DNA of 64,000 nucleotides from Ramazzottius varieornatus (taxonomy: Eukaryota; Tardigrada; Eutardigrada; Parachela; Ramazzottiidae): positions 3,951,158-4,015,157 of the forward strand of contig BDGG01000003.1 in the NCBI GenBank assembly GCA_001949185.1, given 5' to 3'. Positions 23,201 through 32,333 of the stretch are shown here, one piece after another (the stretch's first letter is position 1; each line of letters starts with the position of its first letter). The notes below the pieces were generated by a model that saw only the letters and a list, made by a program, of their open reading frames with translations, did no database searches and was not told the DNA's origin. Made by a program: the position numbers and the translations under genes.

Positions 23201-25227
23201 GGGAATATGGACCGTTTTTTACTAGATTAACGAACTCGACAATGATCGTAGGACCAAGTGACGCACTCTTTCGGCTACTAACCTCTGAAACGTGCGCCAC
23301 TTGACAAAAAAATGTCGTTGAGTTTGTTTGCTGAACGGAGTGAGCTCCCAGTTTTGAAGTTTTGGATTTTGAATACTTTGGTCCACTTTAGAGCCCGATG
23401 AACCGAAGAAGATCCATGTGGTGATAAAGCCCGCTACGATCCAGCCTAACCTAACTGGACCAGCTGGCGACCTTGACTACTCGCTACGGTCTCAGGCCAA
23501 GGCTCTACAGTTAGGTAGCCTGAACTTCTCCTACACCGGTGGCAAACGAGCCACTACAAGGATGATGGACATGCAACGGTCCACGTCAATGTCTTCCGGG
23601 ATGGGCGCCAACAAGCTGAACATCTTCGATCCATTCGCGCCTTCAGGTAGCATCACCGAGTCGCCCACTTCCTCGACTGCCAACTACCCCATCCCTCCTC
23701 AGAAGACTGGCGGTAGTGTCGCATCGAATCCCTGGGACTCAACTTTGGACCTCTCCGTCTTCAGCCAGCCTTCTGGTTCAACACAAGCCAGTCAGATGGC
23801 TCCGCCGAGCGTGAACCCCCGCACTTCGGCATTCGTAAGCACTTCAAATGAATAACTGGAAGCTCGGCACACAGTCGACAGGATCGTTTGTCCAAGTGGC
23901 GCACATGTTCAGTGTCTTTGCTGAAAGTGTGCACCACTTAAAACGACAATTGTATCGAGTTTGTTAGCCGAAGTTTCGAGTTTCGAAACCCAACAAAGTG
24001 TTTCTCGTTATTTGCAGCCGACGATACAAGTTCCTTCGACGACGATTCCACTAGCAGTAGCTTTCGTCGAGAAGGTTTCGGCAGGTTTCATCGGTGCGGA
24101 CGACCGGAAGTGTCGAACGCGGATAGAAGGAGATCTGATCCTAACATTCCCCAGCAGTGTCCTGCAGGTTCTGCTGTCCAGTCCGAATCATCCCGCTTTA
24201 AGCTTCTGCTTGACGCAGACCAGCTTACTGGAGAATGTCTTGCCTAACAAGCATTTAGTCACTCAAGAAACTCAGATCGATGATGGAAGGATAACATACA
24301 CGTTTAACATGGCCAACTTGACCAGTCAACTTCGGAGGCAGACCGAAGCCAAGGCGGCACCGCAGCCTTACCAGAACATCCCTGTCATGAAGTACCATGT
24401 AAGTATCTCGCATGGGATGCTACGTGATATAACATCCGTGTCTTTCATGTCATATAGTTTAAAAATGTGGTGGTGATCTCGAAACTCCGCAAACCCAACT
24501 CGGTCAAATCATTGTCCCAAGTGATGCAGGTCTTCGGTGAAACTGGCTGGAAGCTTGCGCCACTTGGGTGAGAACCCTCTGTTAGAAGATTGTCCTTCTC
24601 AAGAGGCGCACGTTTTCATTGTCCTTGTCTGCGAAATTGCGCAACTAAGGTATTAATCTGGTCGAGTTTGTTTGCCGAGCTGCCATTAATTTTGGTCAGT
24701 TTTTACACTAGCGGACATTCATGATGTACATTTATATGTCATGTTACCCTGACTATAACACTATTCTGTAGGTCAATTCATCCTCTGGTGTCCATGTAGC
24801 ACCTCTCCACCTGGTCTGCTACTGGAAGCACGAACAGACTCACACGGACATGCGGCTCGATTTTCGGAGGAGTATCAACTGTCCGCCACTCCGAGCCTGT
24901 CAGTTTGCACTGACAGTTCCACCGGAAATTGAAGTGTCAGGAATGACGTCCATGCCCAATGGCGACTGGTCTCCGCACGACCACACTGCCAAATGGGCGA
25001 TCCTTAGTCCTGCACTGGAACGAGCCGATATCAAGGCTCGCTTCGAACATCCACCGCAGTCGCGTGGACGAGTGGCGGGACCAGTCCACTGTAGCTTTCA
25101 AGCAGAAGGCTCGCTATTATCAAGAGTAGTATTCGAGCTAGGTTGCGAAGGGTACAAGGTGACGGTTGTTAAGATGCGGATAGTTTCTTCAAGATATGTC
25201 TGTGAGCCTGAAGGAGCGTCTTCCTAG
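20278..25227 (+). CDS. FCHO: FCHO1/2-like F-BAR and mu-homology domain protein
   Basis: Twelve exons: 20278-20304, 20433-20599, 20722-20985, 21046-21280, 21346-21442, 21695-21859, 22020-22211, 22480-22590, 22787-23101, 23392-23834, 24018-24398, 24772-25227; about 950 residues. It is an early clathrin-mediated endocytosis factor: the F-BAR dimer bends PI(4,5)P2 membranes and the muHD binds cargo and Eps15/AP2. The F-BAR (about residues 1-270) opens MVNFVDNFWGEKYQGFDVLY with KHGQKS, VVEENYSKQLGKL and STEKD, as in vertebrate FCHO. The linker is Ser/Lys-rich, with IDAEGFVIR and KKIHVVIKP resembling the AP2-activator region. The muHD (about 670-950) starts PLAVAFVEKVSAGFIGAD and ends GYKVTVVKMRIVSSRY. 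The intron between 23834 and 24018 and several others hold palindromic repeats. Confidence 0.95.
21523..21573. repeat. palindromic repeat copy 9
   Basis: Arms GAAGTGCCGCAC / GTGCGCCACTTGG. In FCHO intron 21443-21694. Confidence 0.7.
23253..23303. repeat. palindromic repeat copy 10
   Basis: Arms CCAAGTGACGCAC / GTGCGCCACTTG. In FCHO intron 23102-23391. Confidence 0.7.
23891..23941. repeat. palindromic repeat copy 11
   Basis: Arms CCAAGTGGCGCAC / GTGCACCACTT. In FCHO intron 23835-24017. Confidence 0.7.
24517..24568. repeat. palindromic repeat copy 12
   Basis: Arms CCAAGTGATGCA / TTGCGCCACTTGGG. In FCHO intron 24399-24771, paired with copy 13. Confidence 0.6.
24599..24650. repeat. palindromic repeat copy 13
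   Basis: Arms CAAGAGGCGCACG / TTGCGCAACTAAG. Same intron as copy 12. Confidence 0.55.
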
Positions 25228-25486
25228 CTGTTGAGTTTTTTTCTAAACGTGATTTCTGTGAGTAACACCCGGTGAAGCCTTCTATCGTTAGAATACTTTT
25301 CCTTGTTGTTAACCTGAAATTTACTATCGTCGAGAAGCGCTTACTTTCTTTTACCGATAGAAACAAAAGTGTCACCGTATCAGTGAAACGATACTAGCAA
25401 GGACTCCATGGCTTAAAGTTTTCAGTGGAATTTTTGGACAAAGTAATATGAATACTCATGATAACGTGCATAGTTTTGCCTTTTTC

Positions 25487-27654
25487 CTACCAGAGTGCGC
25501 CTTTCGATTCGCCCACGTGGTTCTTCTTCCCTTTGGATGAAATTTCTTTCTTGTACTGTCTGTCTCCATGCTCCGCGCCGGTCAAGCTCAACGGCAGAAT
25601 TTCTTTCTCGAGGGAGATCACCGGGTACTTTTCATCTTCATCTAGCACCGGAAGTAACGGGATCATAACGGCCAGGATTTCCTAGAGCGAAAAGGGTATG
25701 TTATTGTTCCAGAGACTCTCGAAAATTTTACGGTGCGATTCCATACACAGCTTTCACAAAATGGCTTGTAAGAAGACGGAGAGAAAATGGCGTACTTGTG
25801 TGAAGCCATCGCTGATCTCCGTCAGGTTCTCGATGACCTCGAAATGGTCACGCCCAAGAAACTGGGTGAGTTCCACGGCAAAGTTCTTGTTTCTGTCCAG
25901 CCGTTTCTTGATTGACTAAAAATACAACGAACATCTTTGAAGGTGGAGCTCGGCGTGTTCTGGACTGGGAGCCAGTTCCTATTGATACCAGAAAGTACTC
26001 TTCGGCTTCCTCCTCGAATACAGGTGAATCATACTCCGCCACGCAAATATTGAACAATGTCTCTCCTGAATACTTGAAATTTTTGGCCAGCTGCTTTGCA
26101 CAGTTGACCGGACTACATGTCGTCATATCGTCACTGCAAGCAGGAACTTTTGTTTTAGAGTTTTCAACAAGCTTTCCGTGGGATATTGCACGTACTTGGT
26201 CAACTGAAGATAATTGTGATGGTATGTCTTTGCCAGGGGCTTCAGGTTGTAGCAGCCTCCCACTAACCACACCGCTAAAACACAACGATGCACTTTGGTC
26301 ACTTTGAGTAACAGAACTGAGACCTACGCAAGCAAACTCGACAAAACGTTTTCTGAAAGTGGCGCACTCATCCAGCCAATAATACTGAAAATGTGCGCCG
26401 CTTGCAAAATAATCTTGTCGTGCTTGCTTGCCGAGCTGTCCAATGTGCAGAATGTTAGACACGGTGAAAGAGGACTGTGGGAACAAGACTAATCGATGCC
26501 TCCGGTGGCTTACTACTGCGAAAACCGGTCATCCACCAGCAAATGTCGCGTACAACTTATTTACCTTTTATCATAGAGAAGTTTTGCTGTGTCGCGTCCG
26601 AGTAGGGCAGACTCAACATCATGGACAGGAGATGTGCGCCCCATGAATGACCGCAAAGTAAGATTCCACTGCAAAAACAAGATTAAAGTGAGCTTGACTC
26701 AAAACAGCTATTAGCTCCACATTCAATAAAGAAATCTGGACAAGAAGGTAGGAGAAACTGTCAAGTGCCAAAACCGGACTTACCTGCTTTTCAACCTGGT
26801 GGCTACAGCGAAGATGATCTCCATTGCTGATCCAAGCTCCGCGCACACATTCTGCATCGATACTGCGATAAAATATGGAAAGTAGGTTATTACACAGACA
26901 ATAAAAATTTTACTTGAAAACAGGCGGTGATACCGGGACGATCAGCAGGTCGGTTGGACGAAATTCGATGCGAAACTACGATGAGAATTCCGCCATTTTC
27001 GCATATCGTATTGGCAGCGAACGCACTGGAGTCCTTGCTATGATCAACGAGACACTTTTTATGTTTTGTTAGTTTTTGGTAATACGAAAGGGAGCAAAGT
27101 TCTACTCATGCAGCTAAACGATCCATAGAGTTTAAATACTTACTTGAGGTCCAAGCCGTACACGCCGTGAAGGTACACAAATATCGGTCGGCCTGTTCAA
27201 ATACAAACAAATTGCGATCAAGCTGATGGCATGGAAAGGTAAGCTCATAAATCTGCCCTAGTTTGACAAAATGTCCACAAAGTACCTGCAATGACGTTGT
27301 CGTGGTACGAGTAAACATCCAGCGTGTCTTCCCATGTCGAACCGTAGCGAATGTTCTCGATCCAGAAGTAGTTCTGCCGGGCCTTACCCGTAGCTGAAAC
27401 AACAGCTGCAGACAGCGAAGCAGTCCACTGAAAAATTGCCACGCTGATATACATACCTTCCTTCACAACGGCATAGTGCTTGTCGAGGACTCGTTCCGGT
27501 GTCAGAATTTGGTTATGATAGTAACACGGAGAATATAGGTAGTCGAGCGCCTGAAAACAACAGGACACCCATTCAAGCAAGCAGACCTACCGGAAGTACC
27601 AAACAGAAACACTACGAAGAAAACATGGCGTACCTGGGAGTTCTTCCGTTCCAT
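25487..27654 (-). CDS. AFMID: kynurenine formamidase-like alpha/beta hydrolase
   Basis: Eleven minus-strand exons: 27654-27634, 27550-27457, 27393-27286, 27192-27144, 27037-26934, 26862-26784, 26668-26565, 26274-26196, 26133-25989, 25915-25796, 25681-25487; 365 residues. The enzyme hydrolyses N-formylkynurenine to kynurenine in tryptophan breakdown. Visible features are YLYSPCYY near the start, RYGSTWEDTLDVYS, the oxyanion loop VYLHGVYG (HGG in most relatives), KDSSAF, the nucleophile elbow CGHSWGAHL, WLVGGCYNLKPL, the acid AEYDSPVF, and the catalytic His in GRDHFEVIENL. The arrangement matches the AFMID family block by block. The C-terminal extension of about 60 residues after FTQ is longer than in vertebrates. 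Tail-to-tail with the FCHO gene, 259 bp apart. Confidence 0.88.
26356..26405. repeat. palindromic repeat copy 14
   Basis: Arms AAAGTGGCGCAC / GTGCGCCGCTTG. In AFMID-like intron 26275-26564. Confidence 0.7.
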
Positions 27655-28386
27655 TTCCGGTCCGTGGAACTTCACAATGGCTCCTGAAGTCAACCGAACC
27701 AGCCAGGAATATGCGGGAGCTTTTTATGATAAAAATTGCCGCGCCACCGAAGGAGCACTCGTTAAACTTTTCGCCCTGTATTCTATTCAATGACCGAATT
27801 ACGTTCTGCTGCTACGGCTGGTCAGGCTTTGCTCGAAGGCATTCTACGGGACGTAAATATTGTGGTCGAGTCTACACTCTCACCGTTACACCTACGAGTA
27901 GGTCAAAATAAAATCCATTTTTCGTGAACACGTACGAGCGATAAGGCAAGCGGGGGTTAAGTCTTCAAAACAGGCGCGAGTGTTCAGCGCGATTACCTTT
28001 AACCAAGCGCGAAGTTCCTCCCTCCGTCGTGCATCGACGACTCACCGTTACCTTAAAGTACTGTACGCTCCGCTCATTTACGAGTGTCAGCGTACAGAGA
28101 AAGAATCACTTCGCTCCAGTCTCCGGTGAATTTATACCTGTCTAAAAATAAGCTGAACGCAATAGACAGGAATAATTCTCCAACGTAAAACAAAAACTTT
28201 AATCGTAAGTCTGAGTTACAAATCTGAGCTAAAGCTAAAACAAAAGATCTACAAGTAAGACAAAAAATTGAAGGTCTGAGAATGGAGCAAATGTATCAAG
28301 GAAAGATTGTAACCGGGCTTACTCGTCACCGCCGGATCAGCACTTTGACCATCGTTTTTGATCCGTCATCACATCAGAGTCAGGAC
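27655..28386. other. intergenic, 5' of AFMID-like and 3' of HMGB-like gene
   Basis: Both neighbouring genes are on the minus strand. I see no coding exon here. The region is AT-rich toward 28130-28280, with runs such as AAACAAAAACTTT. It likely holds the AFMID promoter and the HMGB 3' UTR. Confidence 0.5.
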
Positions 28387-29221
28387 CTACTCGGTAGTTA
28401 GTAAACTTGGAGCATGAAAGCCACCAGCCATCTGCTGTTTGTACACTTCCATCTCCTGCAAAAAGCAAGAAACCCAAATTGGCCGAGATTCAAGACCGTT
28501 TTCGCACTATCATTTTTGCCAGTCTTGGTCATAATTTGTCAGTAAAATTTTGTCCGTCATCCATGAGGATGCTCATAGATACCTTTTCATAACGCTCTTT
28601 ATCCTTCGCAGCCAGACGATCGTAGCGATCCTTCCTTTCAGCTGAGACGACTGCCCATCGTCGTCCCAGTTCTTTCGCTATATCTCCGACAGAGATCGGT
28701 AGTCCCACCGCGCCAACTGCAGCCTTGGCGTTCGCTCGTTCGTCGTGACAGAACCAAAAGAAAGCAGTTCTGCAAAAGAAGACAAGACACTAGTTGGAGT
28801 TAGCTCGAACCTCAGAAGTCTAAATCCAGAAGTTCTGGACACCTACAACGGTTTCTTAGGAGCATTCTCGTCCCGTTTCGGTCGTTTAACTTTCCCTCCC
28901 AAGCTGCCTTTGCCAACTTTCACTGCCGGACCGTACTGAGCCATCTCTAGCTTGTGTCGTTCCTTGTCGCGTGTTGCCAGATGCACAAAACGTCCCTTCG
29001 CCTGGTCGTCCATACTCTAAACAAACAAGCTACGTCAAGAACGATCAACAAGTTAACTTGACAGCAACCCTTACCTTCCACTTTTCTGAACATTTCTTCG
29101 AGAACTCTCCGAAGCTAATGTGTGCACCTGGGAACTTCTGCTTGAGCTCATCGCGGCTGATCTTCAGGAAGAAAGCGTACGCGGACAATCTTCCCTGAGG
29201 CTTCCCTGGGATCTTCGGCAT
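28387..29221 (-). CDS. HMGB-like protein with two HMG boxes, no acidic tail
   Basis: Four minus-strand exons: 29221-29075, 29016-28847, 28769-28583, 28455-28387; 190 residues. Box A (about 8-75) has GRLSAYAFFLKISRDELK, FGEFSKKCSEKWK and DKERHKLEM. A basic linker (VKRPKRDENAPKKP) leads to box B (about 105-170), with TAFFWFCHDERAN, PISVGDIAKELGRRW and AAKDKERYEKEM. HMGB proteins are abundant nuclear DNA-bending chromatin factors. The C-terminus is only YKQQMAGGFHAPSLLTTE, without the Asp/Glu tail that moderates DNA binding in vertebrate HMGB1/2. The final exon has a proper acceptor and the stop is clear, so the absence is probably real unless another isoform exists. Confidence 0.92.
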
Positions 29222-30635
29222 CTTGGATGTGGAGGGACGATGTGCGACTCAGGAAGTGCTTTCCCCGATAACCTATTGCCGCGGTATGTTCTGGCAGCGG
29301 TCCTTATACGTCTCCCACAGCTTTCCGATCCTGGAATGAGAAAGTGTCTGGTCAGACTCAGAGATGCGTGAACTAAGAAGTCGGAAACAAAGGAAGACAA
29401 ACGACGCTGAAATCTACAACTAGAACTAGAAGGTTTTCAAAAGCCACATGATCAATCAAATTTGATTGCAGCACGACGTCATTTGATCACATGGCTGGCT
29501 GCCGCCATATTTCCGTCATTATTAGTGCATTCCAATGTGACGTCAACTTCGCCGTGACGTCATAGCGGACATTGCTGTCACTTGGGATTGTGCTCCCAGA
29601 AGCGAACGTTTTAAGGGTTCTCATATAGTCAAAGTTCTACTCGAAAGAAAAGCTTTATTGGGTGTGGGTATGGCGTACTGCTGGTCGAGACCACTGGTCT
29701 GGAGTCTTATCCCATTCAGAATTGTATCCTATGACAATGTATTGACCCGAGCTCAGAAACAGTGTGCAAATTGGCCCGATGTCAAATCAAATTAGTTTCC
29801 GGATGTTAACGGAAAGTCGGAAACCCTCCCGGCTAAATCCGATAGACAAATACGAACTGTTCGCTAAATACGCATGCATCGAGGCACACGCGATACCAGT
29901 CTTCAGTTGGCTAACTGGGCCTCGTTACAGGATAACCAAGGGAAACGGCAACCCTCCAGAGACTTTGGCTTCCTGTCAGCTGAATGAATACATATTAACA
30001 AGTTAACTTGAGCTCGAGCTTTGTTGGTGACAGTTCTGGTATCTTTCCAGGCGTCTGCTCGCCGTGGTGGCTCCCACGGCGGTGAATTTTTAATAAAGCT
30101 CCTTTATTTTCTCCAGTGAATTCCCAAGATTAATTTGATGGTCTACCAGGAAGTGATGGGAAAAGTGCGGCGGTAATAACTGTCCAACGGAGCGAAAGGC
30201 CGTTGTGCGTAATATGTCACCATAAATGCCACATGTCGACCTAGGGAGCCGAATACCAGCAATTCACACGCTCTTCTCGCTGTACCATATCATTCGACAA
30301 CCTCTTCCTTGATTCGAAGAACCAGCGCTCCAACTGGGAGTACCCCGGAATCTCCCGAGTGCAGCACCGCATGGGCGTTTCTTGGAGCTGGTCCGATGAT
30401 AATTTGATATACTCCTGGATTACAGTCCGTCGTTTCTGTTATCTCAGCTGCGTAAGTGCTCATCTTCTCATGGGCTCTCGAGAATGCGAGTCGATTAACT
30501 GTGTGCCTACTAAGCTTCTCCTCTTGCCACACTCAGATCCGGATAAAAAGCCAGTTACAACGAAAACTTAGCTGAATTTCCTTGAAGGTCTAAATGCCTG
30601 ACCTTTATTTCGAATACAGAAATCTCTTATAGCAG
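29222..30635. other. intergenic; possible first exon of the Shisa-like gene
   Basis: I cannot identify the exon expected to carry the Shisa-like signal peptide, though it should lie here. A minus frame at 30290-30463 (AAEITETTDCNPGVYQ... then IIIGPAPRNAHAV) looks protein-like, but it has no clear partner. Short inverted repeats such as CCACATGATCAA / TTGATCACATGG occur near 29443-29496. Confidence 0.4.
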
Positions 30636-31407
30636 GAACGATGGGGTACGGATACGACCCGGAAGAAGTCTGCCGTTTCCCCCATCCGAATCGTTCGTCC
30701 ACGGATATATCCGCTCATGCACAATGGATGTTTCTTCAGTGTCCACCATGGTCAGTAGACTTTCGAACTCCTGCCTTCTGCTGTGGAACCGAGGACGAAA
30801 AACTTTGCTGCGATTGGAGTACGTACGTGATGAACCGGCTTGGCGGAGGACGTACTGGAGTAGGGTAAATATTAATTTCAGTTCGGTTCCTCGATGGTCG
30901 TAATCGTCTTAACGTCTCAACGTTCTTAATTCCTTACGTTCCTGATTTACTACTTCAGGCTTCTCTTCTTTTCAGGATGGGAATTTTCGTTGGCCTTTTA
31001 TTTGTAAGTAAGTCGCCTTACGATGGAAAGTGAAGCGTATGCGACTTCCGGCAGGTTTAAAGTCTTCTGAGATGGGTTTAGATTTTGATTAGCGGAAAAT
31101 GAGACACATGGTCGCACGTCGATCGGCACGTGAATCGCGGTACTACTGCACCACTAGACCGAACGATCGCACTATACTCTATGTGTAATAATTACGATAT
31201 TTTTATTCGTAGGTTGCCGCTTTTGCCTTCTTCCTGGTACTATGTTTAATATTCCAGCGCTGCGTGGTCGCTAAATGGGAGCGTAGGGACCAGCGGGCCT
31301 CCGCTTCGATGCAAATGTCGATAAAGAGGTATCTACGTGTGTCGGCAGATACTGTGCCTTTGAAGGCCAGAGATACTTCCCAAGACCTAGCGACTTCTCC
31401 CGTTTAG
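30636..31407 (+). CDS. Shisa-like single-pass membrane protein (5' end unresolved)
   Basis: Three exons: 30636-30864, 30976-31003, 31213-31407. The frame is continuous and ends with TAG at 31405-31407. The ectodomain has YGYDPEEVCRFPH, QWMFLQCPPWSVDF, FCCGTEDEKLCCDW; paired Cys with a CCG...CC core is the Shisa family signature. A single TM follows (GIFVGLLFVAAFAFFLVLC) and a short cytoplasmic tail of about 45 residues. Shisa proteins modulate trafficking of receptors such as Frizzled, FGFR or AMPA receptors; the partner here is unknown. The ATG at 30641 would give 148 residues without a signal peptide, and the AG just before 30636 is a good acceptor, so an upstream signal-peptide exon is likely. 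Confidence 0.7.
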
Positions 31408-31690
31408 CTGCCGTTGTGTCGAAAAGTCGGTTATTATTTCAAATTCATGCTCAATTTGATTTCACAGTCGATCTCGTCGAACTTTCGTCCCCGTGCTGTG
31501 CTTTGGAGTTTCTAATGTCGTGTGAGTAGATACAGAGAGTCTAGTCCTCACTTTTTCTTGTGAAATGCCGGAAACCGTTGTCCGTGAACTATCTCGTCAG
31601 ATACAAGATACGATCGTAACGTTGCCACCAGGAACCCAATGGGGAGCTAGGTTAATAAGGGAGCTAGGTTAAATAATCAGGCAGTAAAAA

Positions 31691-31714
31691 AAGCATGATT
31701 TCCTAATCATGCTT
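31691..31714. repeat. perfect 10-bp-arm hairpin
   Basis: AAGCATGATT is followed by a 4-base loop and AATCATGCTT. It is about 280 bp beyond the Shisa-like stop codon and could form an RNA or DNA hairpin. No function can be assigned. Confidence 0.6.
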
Positions 31715-31936
31715 CAGTAATTGTGTGAGAAGTATCTCATCGATCGAACCACCTCGTATCCGGGTCTTATAGTCTCATGTCTGGAAGTTCGCACACAAAA
31801 TCGTAAGTGGACTATCACGTCATATACCGGGCTGTCAAGATGGCAACCGCCTGTAAATCGGGCTCACGCTCGAAAGTCGAAACCATGCCCGATCCTAAAG
31901 ATGAAAGTAAGACTTACCAATGACCCGGAGATAGTC

Positions 31937-32023
31937 CTGATCATTTGTTCGGGCAATCAAAATACGCATGAGTTGATTGTAAACCAAGCGACACATTTCT
32001 TGATTGCCCGAACCAACTGATCG
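31937..32023. repeat. inverted repeat of about 24-bp arms
   Basis: GTTCGGGCAATCAA (31947-31960) is matched perfectly by TTGATTGCCCGAAC (32000-32013), and weaker pairing extends outward on both sides. The spacing and size resemble a very short foldback element. Confidence 0.6.
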
Positions 32024-32144
32024 GGACTTTAAAATAGCCATCGTCGGCTATTGGCTGCCGGCACGACGTTAGCTTAGAGTTCTCGACAGGTGGCGCGGCG
32101 CAGTTCGGAAACCCGATGTCGCGAAGACCACCAGTCCACAATAC

Positions 32145-32192
32145 TATCAATAATATTAATATCAGTATTAATATTACTAATATTAATTTAGA
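32145..32192. repeat. AT-rich repeat of AATATTAAT units
   Basis: A run of near-identical ATTAATATT/AATATTAAT words gives low complexity over about 48 bases. Confidence 0.7.
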
Positions 32193-32333
32193 GGTGTCCA
32201 AACTTTTAATTGACGAAACAAACTTTGTCGGCCAGAGAAAATTAAAAAATAATTTGGAAGTGCTTCAAGTACAGCAATACTATGTAGCACCTAGAGACAT
32301 AGCTCAAGAAACTCTTAGTTTAAGGAACGTTCC

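Larger units (their letters stand above)
31408..32333. other. intergenic with small inverted repeats and an AT-rich block
   Basis: No gene is visible. It lies between the convergent Shisa-like gene (+) and the peptide GPCR gene (-). Hairpins and an AT-rich palindromic tract are listed separately. The hydrophobic minus frame at 31941-32201 is a translation of the AT-rich tract and is not called. Confidence 0.55.

Noticed and set aside
31941-32201. Minus frame with a very hydrophobic start (ILVILILILILLIV)
   Set aside because: The hydrophobic run is the translation of an AT-rich ATTAAT repeat, so it is a composition artefact.
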